A DNA stretch of 64,000 bases, taken from the NCBI RefSeq assembly GCF_932276165.1, contig NC_064002.1:1240001-1304000 (forward strand). The letters are read 5' to 3'. Below the pieces are notes generated by a model, which saw only the letters and a program-made list of their open reading frames with translations, was not told the origin of the DNA and did no database searches. Made by a program: the position numbers and the translations under genes. The first letter of the stretch is position 1, and each line of letters starts with the position of its first letter. Of this stretch, positions 11,704 to 24,969 are shown in pieces. The stretch comes from Plutella xylostella. Its lineage: Eukaryota > Arthropoda > Insecta > Lepidoptera > Plutellidae.

Positions 11704-12549
11704 CCTATAACTGGTTTGACCCTCGTACAAGTGTATTTTCAACAATTCGATAGAAAAAACCTTGTTTCCATGCTAAAACGTTATAAAATTATAAATCTTA
11801 CAGTGACTCTTATTCTCTATAGACAATATAAGTGGTAACCCTACTCGGACACGCGGAAACATCAACCTCTCGAGCTCAGTCGCCACTCGCCACATGCAGC
11901 AGCAAATACAGGTCGGATTTTTATCAGTGACTTTATAATACCCGACATACGTACTAAGAAACTTTCAATGTCAGAATCAGAGAGAGAAAAAAAATCAGCC
12001 CCTTAAAATTAGTTCAGTACGAGTTACCTTCTCATCTTTAGTATTATGGAACTGCTGTTTTATTTTCGCGATTCCAGAGTTGATCCAACAGTAAAAGTTG
12101 CTCAGTAGGCGGTACACTGATAATTTTCCAACCTGTATAGCACGATGCACTATTCCATACAGCAGCACAATATAAAAATTGTCCGTCTAAGAATAGCACG
12201 TTGCATCCTCAGCCAATAGCCAGACAGGCCAGACGAGCCCCCAATTGCTCAGCTGTTATATTGTATCCTGCCACAGATTCATAACATTTAGATGAGACTT
12301 TACTTTATATGTATTTTAAGAACAACGACGGAAAAAGTAGGAAAACCGCAGAGTTCAATAAAAGTACCTATCTACTCGCTTCACAACTGAAAAACTGCTT
12401 ATATACATATACATACATATGCACTCACGACTGTAATCCCCGAAAGGTGGCTCACAAAGCGAGCCACCCACTTTTCGCAGCACATTTGTACTCACGTGAT
12501 CTAGGTTGCGAACCATATCGCCGTTTTGGGATACGTATACAATGCATTT
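11704..12549. other. No gene recognised
   Basis: AT-rich intergenic or intronic DNA. No supported ORF or repeat structure. Confidence 0.4.
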
Positions 12550-12750
12550 AGGATACACATCTAGAATCTAGATGTGCAGGTTTCCTCACGATGTTTTCCA
12601 TCACCGTAAGAGCACGTGGTATTATTGTACTTAAACTCCTTAATTGAAAACACAATTGAAAGAATTCATTGGTACAGGCCAGGATTTGAACCCACAGCCT
12701 CTCGATTGAGAGGACGAGGTCTTATCCATTACGCCACCACCACTCTCTGC
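12550..12750 (-). mobile_element. tRNA-derived SINE fragment, second family
   Basis: Read on the minus strand: tRNA-like head with GGTGGCGTAATGGATAAGAC (A-box region) and GGGTTCAAATCC (B box, plus strand GGATTTGAACCC near 12693), then the conserved body whose plus-strand form is TTTCCTCACGATGTTTTCC. The tail portion is missing compared with 22914-23251. Confidence 0.85.
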
Positions 12751-14522
12751 TTATATATACATGAAATTTAAGCACTACCTACCTATATTACGGAATGCAA
12801 AATTATTTTATATGTATTGCAATGTGTGTAGCTTATCAATTCAATTAATTCGACCATGTAACTTAGCCTAGCTTTTCAATCAAGGAATTATAATTAAACG
12901 TTAGTATACCTACCTGCAGATACGAGGTATCGGGATAACATTTCTGAGTCCAACTACTCTTTGAGACCCCCTGCGCACATTGCACATGCACATTATGTAG
13001 GTACCTAGACTACCTAGGACGTAGGCAGGCAGCTAAATAGGAAGTCTCGTCATGTCTACATTCAGTGGGCAGATCTTTCCTCTTGCATTTATAGCACATA
13101 TTGTGCGTAATTTAAAGATCCCGAATGGTACAGGATACGTAGTTTTATATATGTATACGTAAGTTGCGGAGCTATATAATTAAGCCACCTATTATATAAA
13201 ATGTAGTTATAATACATAAAGCAGACTATTCCATATTTTCATCGGCGTGGCTATGAAAACGGACGGTTCAAAACTTTTAGACGCAGTTTTCTACACAATC
13301 TCTAAATCTTTTTTCACTGAACGTCTAGATTCATGCTGTATTCTGAGACTCAGGTAGGCGGGAATACATTACATAAATTATCGCGATGAAATTACAATAT
13401 CTTGGCACTGAAATACAATTCAAAACCCTGAGACAACGAGACACATTCTTATTCAAGATCAAATAGACAGAAATACAAAGTGTGTTGTGTTGTGTGTTAG
13501 CTTAGAATTTTAAGTCTAACACGTGCACGTGCCATAAATTTGTGGACAATAAATAATAACAACAAGATCTAAGTAGTTCTCAGTACCATTGTAGCCATTA
13601 GAATGAATCGTGATGAAGATCAGACATCATCAGCTGCTAGTAACCGGCTTTTTCCGTGAAACACTACGTTCATGGAATAACCCTCTGTCCTCGTTAACCC
13701 AAAATGAATTACGGGGCAATTTTCAATCAGCATTGCCACTATACATATACGATATACCGCCCTAAACACAGATGTCGTCAGCTGATTTCAAGTTCAAGGA
13801 TCAGTAAACGCCTGATATAATGGTCCACGCCCATCAACTTTCGGCGGAGACAAGATGATAGAGATATTGTGTCATTGTCACTTCAACCACAATACTGCGC
13901 CAGAAGAGAACTATTTATAGCTTATAATAGTCGTCTCCTGCACATTACACGGATGGGTATCATGGATCCCTTTGCAACGAAACACGATGTCATGTGAATT
14001 CATACGATATCTTCTGAATAGGTGACCGTAGGTATTACATATATTATTATGGCTGAGTAACTAATCATTATTATATTTATGATATGGTTTAAGTTTAGTT
14101 AAGTATTACTACACAACAGTCAGAATATTTTATGTCTGTAACTACACGTCCATAAGACACCTTTCTGTATTTCTGTGTATTTTTATTTTATTATTCGGAT
14201 TCAACCCATTTCTGATAACCGTATTTTGTAAAAAGCTGGCAATATCGTTAGATACCAACCCTTGTCGATTTAAAATACGTAGCCGAGTAACTATCGAGTA
14301 ATTCGTCGACAGTACCGCATCTACTCCACTTAAGCGCCTACGCCCATGAATGAACAGTATTTATAGAATATTTAGAGATGAGACGGTGTAATAAAGAAGA
14401 AGATTACGTCTATGTACTTACATACGTACCTAGTATAAACCCGCATAGATACCTATTTTCTGAGAGTCTAGACATATATTTAAACACGTGCTGATTATGT
14501 CTGATGAGGACGATAGCTAGCA
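12751..14522. other. No gene recognised
   Basis: No coding, SINE or inverted-repeat signal that I could support. Confidence 0.4.
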
Positions 14523-15609
14523 TTAAGGGGATCCCTAAAGCTAAAATGCTAAAGTCGGCTTGATATACTTGATTAGATTGGAAAAACGGTGGCTTCTATC
14601 ACATTGATAAAAATATATTTTGTAGCAGAGGGTATACTGAACATGTTAGTTGCTTATAAATTGGTGCAGGATTATAATAAGTATGTTAAAAAAAATTGCA
14701 AACACACCATGTCTTTTGCCATTTTTTGACTTATTATGAAAAAACCCTCGAAATCAGAGGGCCCATTTTCATGGAATCTTATATGTATGTGTAGGTAATT
14801 AAATTCTTAACAAAGTTACCTTAAAGAGTTGGATTTAATGGACCAGAAGTCAACTTTTTTTGCAAAAAACTAATAAATTCCGGTTTAAAAATGATGACAC
14901 CGTGACAGATTTCAGATTTCTTCAGTCGTCGCCCTGGTGGCGGCCTGTTAGGAGCGATACCCACGCCATTTTATTTTTTATCAAATATTTCACAAAAACT
15001 GATTAAATCAACAAATTATGACTACAAGTATTATAATACATATGCATTTGCTATGGAAAGTTAATTTTCTAATCATTTTAGATGCAGAAAAGCCGAAAAT
15101 TCTTTGAAAACATTTCGCCTTTTCGATTTGTTTACATTTTTTACTATAGAGTTACAGATGCATAGATAAAGGTAAACATTGCACATAATGACACTTATTA
15201 GATTCTCCGAATAAGAACTATACGGTCAATGCAGTATGCCAAAGCGCGAGCCTGTTTATATTCTGAGGGGTAATTTATTTTATTTTAACGGTTGTGTATG
15301 CTAGGTAAGCTACACAATATACAGGGTGTTGAAAAGTAAGTTCATAATTTGTTTTATTTGAAACCAAAAACCGTAGTTAATTAAAAATATATATATTTTA
15401 AGATGTGGTAGTCTGTACACTACAGGTTGTTAAAAATAAGTAAGTATTTTGAAAAATTGAAGATCTAAAATTTACATAATTTTTTAAATCTATTTAACAA
15501 GCTTTGCAAAAAAGCGGTTAAGTGCGACTGTATCTCGCCATGAAAAAAATGAAATGTTTACTGTAGCTATGAATTTTATGCGTTACAAGTGGAATAAAAT
15601 ACCGCATAA

Positions 15610-15852
15610 GAAAGAAAGAAAGAAAGAAAATATAGTTTATTACAGTAAAGAAAATAACAGTTTCTGAACTAAGGCTAGGTCCTACCTATTAGGTATACAA
15701 AGATACCTGTGCCAGGCGGCCCTGCTCTTTTATAATTATGACATACTTTATATATATATGCTAACGCGGTTAGGTTAGATTAACATTAACAGTAGGGAAA
15801 AAAAAAAAACTATTTTTGAAAGATAACTAATTGAAGTGTATGTGTGTGTGTG

Positions 15853-15883
<31 letters not shown>

Positions 15884-16020
15884 TTATATTAGAGTGTCAC
15901 AAGGTTATAAACATAAATACCTATATAGAATTTGATGTATGTGGATTTTACTAGTTAGGTTTTTAAGATATGAAAGTTTTCATATTATACAAAAGCAATG
16001 TCTTTTTATATTTTTGGTGA
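15610..16020 (-). mobile_element. LINE 3' fragment inserted in TTAA element copy 1
   Basis: Absent from copies 2 and 3, where the sequence runs straight through CCGCATAATATTATG. Flanked here by ATAA on both sides (15606-15609, 16021-16024). On the minus strand it ends with AATAAACTATATTTTC and (TTTC)n, like the other TTTC-tailed fragment at 45836-46360. It includes a (TG)n microsatellite near 15840-15890. Confidence 0.75.
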
Positions 16021-16904
16021 ATAATATTATGTACAACTATGTAAGAGCCTAGTTTTTAAAAAAAAACTCATAAGAAAATATTAAATACACAGGTTTTTTA
16101 ACCCCTGAAGGAAATAGAGGGGTGTTATAAGTTTAAAGTAAGGGCTGAATTTTTTTTTTAAATTAGGGTGATAGGTAATGTATATTTTTAATGATTTTTT
16201 CAAATAGATTAATGTTATACCATTTTTAAATTGCCATAAAATTACCTATAGTTATAGTTATAGAAAAGGGCAGGGCTACCAGTGCCCATTCGCCACTGCA
16301 ACCTAAAAGATCTATAAATTATGACTCCCCATGCCGAGTCTCACTCTACAGGCCCAGGTCTTTTATAAACCTGATATTACCTATACAGGATGTTGCAAAA
16401 AGGGTATACTGTGCCGAAAGGGTTTGACTCAGGGGTTATTCTGAACAACTTTTGTTCTCCAAGTTTTGGAAATTCTCAAAAAATAAATTCGGTCTCTATA
16501 GTAAAAAGTCACGTGATCGAATAAGTTTCTATGTAAAAGGTTTTGTTACGTGAATTTTCAAAATTGTAGAAGAAATCATGTGGATCAGAATGGCACCTAA
16601 ATCCACTTTTGGCTAAGCTTTATACCCTTTTTTCAATACCTTGTATAAAATATCGTCAGCGTCACCTTAGATCGTAATCATCGTAACTCCTCGTGACCAA
16701 ATTTTAGAGGAGACAAAAATACTGTTTTATTTGTAGTTCTAGTTGGCATACTACCCACCTAAAGTTTTTTTTAACTAGCCTAAAAATGATTTGTTTAGAC
16801 AGTCTATCTTCCTGTTCAACCGCAGCCTGAGTGCCAGTGACTCAATGACTGAAAGGAGGCCATTAGTGCTCCTAAATAAATAAAGCAGGCCTGTAGATTA
16901 TCTT

Positions 16905-17741
16905 TCAGTGTACCGACACATCTGATTGCTGTAAGAGCCTGATAAGCTCTTCGAACGAGTCATACCTCTGTGGTGGTACGGTTTCGACCTTTCGGACAGT
17001 CAGTTTGGCATCCGAAATGCGGATTCGAATAGTGGGTACAATACTTTGCGTTCGTTCACTGTCGGAGCAGGATAAGAACCACGGGCGAGTTGTTGCGCTG
17101 GCTGTTTGCTTAAAAATAGTAACCGCGTTCAACTCTATCCCCTAGAGGGCGAACCTTTAGGGCGGCTCTTGTATACCATCACTTGTCTTCTTATCTGCAG
17201 AAAATTGACAGAGGTCATACGTGTCTAACAAGTACATTAAGGATGCGAAAAGAGAGGGTTTGTTTTCACTGAAGAAGTTCAGTTGCGGAGTTCCACAGCG
17301 GTAGGTCTTGGACCCCTCAGCTGTGGAACTTGGCATACAACGCGGTCCTGCAAATCAAGCTCGCAAACGGCGTTAGCACAGTGCATTTTTCTAATGTCAC
17401 ACAGGTCGTGAGGTAGGCTGAGAGCCTCCTTCGGGGATGACATCCCAATGATTCATTACGAAAAAATTGCTGCAGCTGTGCTCGCCATGCAGTGCATGGG
17501 CTACTTCCGAATCTGGGGGGCTGTTGCAAAGGAGTCCGTTGCCTCTATACGGTACGGGTTCCGTGCGATCTATGATCCTTCCGGGAGCACCTGTCTTGTC
17601 AAGTCGAAGAGAATGGCTCGTATTCGACGCAACCTGCAGTACTGGTGGGATTGGTTGGAGGACAGGACAGCAGGAAGCTGCAGCAGCCGTCATGCTGTGA
17701 TTCGACGCATAGATGCAAAAAAAAGTTGAAAGTAACTTCAT
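16905..17741 (-). other. Coding-like GC-richer core of the TTAA element, function unknown
   Basis: Open frames on both strands are conserved in all three copies: 75 residues at 16905-17132 (minus) containing RISDAKLTVRKVETVPPQRY, 114 residues at 17397-17741 (minus), and 93 residues at 17448-17729 (plus) containing RIRRNLQYWWDWLEDR. The matching frames are at 34067-34294 and 33461-33793 in copy 2, and 38140-38367 and 38632-38976 in copy 3. I recognise no transposase, zinc-finger or other domain, and I cannot tell which strand, if any, is coding. Conservation reflects recent copying and does not show selection. Confidence 0.35.
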
Positions 17742-19103
17742 GTTAATAAAATATTAGATCTTAATTTAACAACATAACATTGCAAAAAAAAATTAACATT
17801 GTTGAGTATGTTATTGTAATTTACTAAAGTAGTAATAAAAACAAAGGCTTATTGCATAGTTTTCGTTGACGTTCGCCTACATCGCACGTTGTATATGAGA
17901 ATAAAGGGTATAATTACTAAGTTTTCTTGTTTAAAAATCACGGTTTGGGGTTTAGAGGAAAACAAATGGTAAAATGCGGAATACAGTTTTTTTTTTTCGA
18001 ATAAAGAGGAAAACATGTGAATTCAAAAAACGTTTCTATTGACACCAAAGAGTACTTTTCGCCGAGAAAAGTGGAGTTACAATGTTTGCGATCTAAAGTG
18101 ATGATAGAACTAGAACTTATTTTTTCAGTTCACCTGCTGTTGAGTGAAATCGTAATTAGGTAAATGACTCCTTGACATGAAAATAACTTTTTTTTTATAA
18201 TCGTTATAACAAAACCGTTTTTTTTAATACAGCAATATTTGTAGGTGTACTTACAGTGAGCAAAAGAGCGCAGCAAGGTGTAAATTTTTTGGTTTTTAAG
18301 AAACAAAAATATTATTTCTATCATATCCCAAATACACATAAGTACTTAAAAAAAAAATACACACTCTCGCCTTGTACTAATGTACTCCCTTGCGGGGGTA
18401 CTTACATGTTATTATTTTTCTGGTGACCTCCCCATATCCCTTTGCCAGCTACGTAACCTTTTGTGACACCCTGTATATGCAGAGTTCTGCAAACTACTGT
18501 TCTGCTTTTGAAACACCAAAAAAAAACAGGTCGTCTAACTAAAAGGTCACGTGACCAAAAAAAAATTATATGAAGAAGCGTTTTTTTCATGAATATTAAA
18601 ATTACGTAGGATAAAAGTTTTTCAGAGTGACGCCTGAGTAACGCCCTTTCGGCTAACTATACTTTTTTTATTACACGGGGGCAGAGTTTAATACAACACC
18701 CTGAACTATTAAACTCTGATAATATTTTCGCGATTTTTTTACATTCTGATTTCATTTCCTGGCTTAGAAATAACATCAATAACATGCTGCACACGTAGGT
18801 TTCGGCATAGTATTAAACCCTTTTTGCAACAACCTGTATAAATATCGGCACGGGTACGACTTTATATATAATTAATTATTAAATATTAAAAATACTTTCA
18901 AATAAAAATAAATATTTTCGTATCACAAAACAATATTACTTACTTAGTATATTTTTAACAAAGTGGCATGTCTTCACTTTTATGTTTTCGAGTACTATGT
19001 TAAAATTTCATGTCATTGTCCGTAGAACGCCCCGCATACCTCAACCCCCCCTCACTAGATTTGACAGATTCTGATTTTCTTCCAGCTTTAGTGACAGCCT
19101 TAA

Positions 19104-22100
19104 CGCACGTATACCTGTCTGTACCAATTATTGCCAGCGTTATTTTTTTAATGTTGTGTTCTCAACTCATAGGATCAGAAGAATTAGCAGAATATGCGTG
19201 TTTTACCTTCTAAATGATTGGTTCACGAATTTCCAAAACCATTGCTAAGAATTTGTATTTATTTTACTTTTGTATGACCTCTATCTCGATGACAATCTAT
19301 TCACGATAGCTAATACACTGCCGGGCAATGAAAAGGTTCCACTCACAAAATGCCGACATCTAACGACCCCAATTTTTTCAAAGATTAAATTTAAAATTGG
19401 ATCAAAATATTACCGATTTTAGTTGGTTATATCCTGATGCTCTGTTAAATGTACTTCAATGTTGCAGGAAGCGCCATTTATCTAGCCTTTTTCGTTTACA
19501 AGTAATTTGGTGTTTTTCTCAATGGAACCTTTTTATTGCCCGTGAGTGTATTAGTTGATAATTTACTGATTCGTTTGGATTCGCGTCATTATTTTATGAC
19601 GCTCTGGTCGTTAGCGGTTTCGGAAGGCGGACAATGTCGTAAAATTCGGTTTTATATTGACCACTTGGTAGGTAATGTCGAAAAAGCACAGTCGAAAATT
19701 AAATCATAGGAAAATCACACGTATATTAGAATTTATCAGTATAGAAGTGTTTTTGAGATACTGCGTGGTGTATGCGGCATTTTACAGTGGATTTTGTTAC
19801 ATTCAACGTAAGGAAATGAAAAAAAGGTTAATTTTTTTTACGGGCTTTGTTTTGAAAGACCCAATAGTGCCAATAGGTACCTACATAATTAAACAAAAAC
19901 TAAGTAGGATATCGCAGAAAATTAAAATTATGTTAAAGTAATTTCATATATCCCATTATTAGTTAGTAAGTCGATACGAGAAATTGCTGAGCTGGGCAAT
20001 CTATAGACAGGCCACCTAAGGCTGGTCACTGTATGCAAACCCAGTTTTTTTTTCGCATCCCACGTGCCCGCATCCACCACAATCGAACCATTCGGAAGAC
20101 ATTAACAGTAATTTTAACTCTCGTTTAGCATTATGACCTACGTCACAGAAAACTGGGAATTATCTCACTGCGTTTATACATAGTTGCGAAAATTTACGGC
20201 TAATAAAAAGCTGTTAACTGTGTTTAATCTTATTTCAGTTTTAGCCAGCACACTACATTCATACCCGCACATAACTCAAACGACTACAGCAAAATACCTC
20301 AATACTTGTACCTATATTCACTCATTGTTTATAGCAAATATTTCAATATAGACAATCCCTTTGCATTATAATAAATAAAAAACTTAATATCAGTAGACAG
20401 AGATACACTTTCACGTAATAAACATAACATACTTGATGTCTTAAAAAATCATAAATCACTGGCATAAATGGCGAGGTAATAGGTACCTATTATAGGTAGG
20501 GTGCTTTACCACAAGAAATATTTTATGGAACGATGATATATGCGTTTGATATCCACCAATCATATTCATTGGTCCACATAGCATAGCACCCTTACACAGT
20601 GATTTGTGACATTTTGAGTCATCAAGTTATTAAGTGTTTATATGGAAAAGTGTGTGAAGGTACCTAGGTATACCGATATGAGCTTTTTATTCAAGCAAAG
20701 GGAGTTGATTATGAGGTCCATGAGACCCGTGTAAGTATGCGTAGCATTCAACTAGTATTTGTATTTAGTCCGGACCGGCGCAATTTCTGTGCAGAAACAA
20801 ACCAATTTGCTCTCTGATAATTTCAACTTCAATAAACACAGCGTACAAACGTCACAACAGTCCCTGGACTACAATAGACCGGTTAATGAGCCCGTGATGA
20901 TGGCTCCTGGCTCGTCTGTTGTCTGAGTTTGGTTTCATAATAATATGCTTTTAGGAAAAGTATACCTAGTGTAGTGTAGTGAAACCCTACGTCATAATTT
21001 TATTGAGAAGTAGTTGGTGTTATGTAGCATATAGTAATCCTTATACTACCACCTGCTTATGATATAAATACCTATGTTTCATATATTACTAGATTCGTAT
21101 CTGACGTTTGGTAATAAAATTTAATATAAGTAATTTAAGGTTTTTTTTCATTATACTAGAAGCATTCTTTAGATCCCTAAATAGCTATAATTTATATCCA
21201 GTGATTTTTTACTGATACGAACTTGTTTGCGACATCCGAGTGGTGAACCAAATTTTCTCTATTTTTATTTATTCACATTAACAAAAAAACTATAATTTTC
21301 AGTTCACGTTCTTAACAAACATAACTGAAATGTTACGAGGGCAGGTGTTTAGGGTTCTATTCCTGACACGGCCCTCAAACACTAATGGTCGATAAAATGT
21401 TTAGTCTATAGACCGATATTTGGGTTAGCTGCTGCCGTGGCGTGGGGCGCCGTCTGACACACCATCATAATTGTAACAGCCACCATTGATAAACATACTT
21501 ACATTATTTTATTATTTCGCTTTTAGCTTACGATTGCGTTAGTAAAATGAAGTTTGGGGTTCTAAGTTGCGCCATAAGTACTTAATCAGTAATCTGCGGT
21601 TTCTTGTCTTAAAATTTGTAGCAGGTGTAAAATGGCTTACATTTATGAATGACATGCTATTTTATGTATAATTATATGATTTTGTATCATCTGGACTTTG
21701 ATAATCGGTATTAGTCGGATAAGGAAGGGCGACGAAACAGTTCTGTGGGAGTTCATAACAGAGAACTATGCGCAATAATGAATGAATGTTGGCTGATGAT
21801 CATGATGATGATGATGAATTGATCAGGTTATGCCAACTCACAATACACGTTTCAGTGCCCGCGAATTTACCTGAAACTGAAAATATTTCTTATGTACCTA
21901 ATAAAGGCTTCTTAATCATTATTATTGAAAAACGCTCTTCACTGATTTTAATTGGTTCCTGTAATATACACTTGTATAGTTAATTTTCTAAGTACCTATG
22001 TAAGAACTAAGAAGTCAAAAAACTACGGTAATATTGAGTTATTGAGCAGAGACTCTTTCAGACTGCTTCCCAGCATACTGTACAATTGTACATAGTACAT

Positions 22101-22204
22101 ACCATTAAAGGTTGTCAAATAAACATATACAAACGTATGACCTATTTGGCAACCATCAGGAAATTAGTAACAAACAAACAAAAATAAATACCTCTACCCA
22201 TTAG
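19104..22204. other. No gene recognised apart from an RTE tail
   Basis: AT-rich, only small motif-free ORFs (for example 19675-19941). A probable RTE 3' tail lies at 21704-21822. Confidence 0.4.
21704..21822 (+). mobile_element. RTE-like LINE 3' tail remnant
   Basis: Ends TTGGCTGATGATCATGATG followed by GATGATGATG, as at 8980-9016. The preceding 80 bases are too diverged to translate convincingly. Confidence 0.5.
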
Positions 22205-24313
22205 GTATACAGGGTGGCCCAAAGAGTGACGTCCAAAGGAAAACGTTTGATTCCTTAGGTCAAGGGGTAGCCAAATCACCCCCATGTATGTTCAGCAATT
22301 TTTAGTAGTTTAGGAGTTATGATTTTTTTTCCAATTTTTCTACGAAAATGGACCTCAGTGGATTAATTATTTTTTATTATTTTTTGGATAACTTTTTTAA
22401 AGCATTTTTTATTTTTGTGTCATCCTCTTAAGTTGTTCTTTTAACCATAAAAGTTTCAGCTTCCTAGCTGTAATGTAAGTTAGTTATTTTTTTATCGAAA
22501 GTTCGAATTATATCATCTAGCTAGACTGCTCTGAATTTTCTACTTGAAATTAAAAATTGAAAAAGATATTCTCATGGTCCCTTATTAATTTTAAAAACTC
22601 CGCAAGGTTTCAAAATTACATAAAAATAAAAATAAACTATTGCTTAATAGGGTATTATTTGCAAAAAAAAAGCCTTCAAAGGTACCTGGGTGGAAATTAC
22701 CTAATTAGTAAATTGTTTCAGAAAGTTGAAATATTCCTGTTATGTCATTACTAAGGACTAATTAAGTTAGAAAATGTATCAAATTAAAGGGAAAATTAAA
22801 TTATTTACTTTTTTTTTAATTTACATTACATTTTTGAATGTAAATTCTTAGAAAAATGTTTAAGTCTAGAGTAGTAAGATTTATGAGATAATTTTATTAT
22901 TAATAATAAGTAATTCTATTCTATTCTGTTCTCTGTGGGGGTGTAAGTACCTGCACCTGGCTCTCTCGAATGGAACCTTTGTGCATATCCCCAAGGTCTA
23001 AACTGCCTTCCTAAGCTTGGACCATTTCCCACCACGCTGGTCCAATGCGGGTTGGTGGGTTCACATATCTAGATTGATGTGCTAAATCTAGATATGCAGG
23101 TTTCCTCACGATGTTTTCCTTCACCGTAAGAGCGATGGTATACATTGTACTTAAGTTAAAAGAACTCATGGGTGTATGTCAGCGCCGGGATTCGAACCCG
23201 CATCTCTTGATTGAGAAGCGGGCGCTCACCCGACTGAGCTACCACCGCTCCAATAATAAGTAAATAAACTCTAATAATTATTTTACACATTTACTCACAA
23301 TAAATTTTCAAAATGGCGACCTCCCATAGCAATACACAACCTACATCTACGCAAGAAATTTTCTTTAAGTCAAAAAAGTGACAAATGTAAAAAATATGAC
23401 ATTTGTCAAAAGGTTAAACATGTAAAAAAAGTATCTTTTCTCAAAAATGTGACATCTGTCAAAAAGTTACATCTGAATGAAACAGAAAAGCGTATAGGCG
23501 ACTTAAAGAAAATTTCTGGCGTAGATGTAGGTTGTGTATTGCTATGGGAGGTCGCCATTTTGAAAATTTATTGTGAGTAAATGTGTAAAATAATTATTAG
23601 AGTTTAATTACTTATTATTAATAATAAAATTATCTCATAAATCTTACTACTCAGACTTAAACATTTTTCTAAGAATTTACATTCAAAAATGTAATGTAAA
23701 TAAAAAAAAAGAAAATAATTTAATTTTCCCTTTAATTTGATACATTTTCTAACTTAATTAGTCCTTAGTAATGACATAACAGGAATATTTCAACTTTCTA
23801 AAACAATTTACTAATTAGATAATTTCCACCCAGGTACCTTTGAAGGCTTTTTTCTGCAAATAATACCCTATTAAGCAATAGTTTATTTTTATTTTTATGT
23901 AATTTTGAAACCTTGCGGAGTTTTTAAAATTAATAAGGCACCATGAGAATATCTTTTTCAATTTTTAATTTCAAGTAGAAAATTCAGAGCAGTCTAGCTA
24001 GATGATATAATTCGAACTTTCGATAAAAAAATAACTAACTTACATTACAGCTAGGAAGCTGAAACTTTTATGGTTAAAAGAACAACTTAAGAGGATGACA
24101 CAAAAATAAAAAATGCTTTAAAAAAGTTATTCAAAAAATAATAAAACATAATTAATCCACTGAGGTCGATTTTCGTAGAAAAATTGGAAAAAAAATCATT
24201 ACTCCTAAAATACTAAAAATTGCTGAACATACATGGGGGTGATTTGGCTACCCCTTGACCTAAGGAATCAAACATTTTCCTTTGGACGTCACTCTTTGGG
24301 CCACCCTGTATAC
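22205..24313. mobile_element. 2.1-kb palindromic (fold-back) element
   Basis: GTATACAGGGTGGCCCAAAG at the left end is mirrored by CTTTGGGCCACCCTGTATAC at the right. The arms are about 820 bp each once a SINE in the left arm (22914-23251) is removed, and they look nearly identical. The unpaired centre is about 118 bp (about 23379-23495), itself with a TGACAAATGT / ACATTTGTCA pair. The TACAGGGTG ends and TA flanks fit a mariner-like fold-back element. No transposase ORF. Confidence 0.85.
22914..23251 (-). mobile_element. tRNA-derived SINE, full length with target duplication
   Basis: A 12-bp direct repeat AATAATAAGTAA flanks it exactly (22902-22913 and 23252-23263). On the minus strand: tRNA head GCGGTGGTAGCTCAGTCGGG with B box GGGTTCGAATCCC (plus 23187-23199), the TTTCCTCACGATGTTTTCC body, a GTCCAATGCGGGTTGGTGGG block (plus-strand form), and a GAATA-repeat tail. 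It sits in one palindrome arm only, so it arrived after the palindrome formed. Confidence 0.93.
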
Positions 24314-24570
24314 TCGTACTAACTTACGTACTCTTGTACATAAGTGCCATTATTTACTAGCAAACAGGAGATATTCTTGAATTACGCATTCAATTGAAAT
24401 ATCCGAAAGTTTGACTACTTAAATTAACTCTTAGTAAGTAACAAAACGAAACTACATTAGTCACTTTAATTATGAAGAAGGAGATTTTTTAAAAACGGCT
24501 AAGCAGGACTTTCGTTCTTTATCTCCCAGCTTCTGATTTGCAACAATCTTATTTAGACAGCACCTAGTAC

Positions 24571-24721
24571 TATAGTGCCACAAACTTATCTGTTCCGGTG
24601 AGAGCGAAGTAAATTGGTCCATACCTCATTACTTACTGTACTAATGAATTTCATATTGACATAGATTATATGGACCAATTTAGTTCGCTCTCACCGGAAC
24701 AGATAAGTTTGTGGCACTATA
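24571..24721. mobile_element. 151-bp palindromic MITE
   Basis: TATAGTGCCACAAACTTATC at the left is mirrored by GATAAGTTTGTGGCACTATA at the right, arms about 54 bp (CCGGTGAGAGCGAA / TTCGCTCTCACCGG within), central loop about 45 bp. TA termini. Confidence 0.85.
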
Positions 24722-24969
24722 CTTCTGTTTTGTGCCTTTAACAGTCACAGACCAGGCTATCACAGATGCTTAAACATTTTCAAGCGCCCTAAGAGCTATC
24801 GAAGGGAAAAACGCCCAATCTCAAGAAAGACTGTGTCATGATCACGCCAAACCAGAAACCAGGAGACCACAACCCAGGCAGCCAAGCAACAAGGACGTAA
24901 GCCAGTCTAACTCTATACCTGGTGACAGCATTGCCGTGGACAGGGAACCAAATGGTAAATGTGGCTCAC

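Larger units (their letters stand above)
14527..19099 (+). mobile_element. TTAA-flanked 4.2-kb element, copy 1
   Basis: TTAA stands on both sides (14523-14526 and 19100-19103). The ends are GGGGATCCCTAAAGCT and, reversed, GGCTGTCACTAAAGCT, imperfect 16-bp inverted termini matching at 12 positions and sharing CTAAAGCT. Copies 2 and 3 at 32090-40335 share the same boundaries. Copy 1 is longer because of a 411-bp insertion at 15610-16020. TTAA targets are known for piggyBac and Sola3 transposons, but these termini do not start with the CC of piggyBac and I see no transposase motif. Internally it holds several CAGGGTGTTG-type modules in both orientations and a GC-richer core at 16905-17741. Confidence 0.8.

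Noticed and set aside
17448..17741. Proteins on both strands of the TTAA element as real genes
   Set aside because: Overlapping frames on opposite strands, no domain recognised, and conservation explained by recent duplication. Kept only as an unknown core.
14527..19099. Calling the TTAA element piggyBac
   Set aside because: The target matches, but the termini and the lack of a DDD transposase do not allow it.
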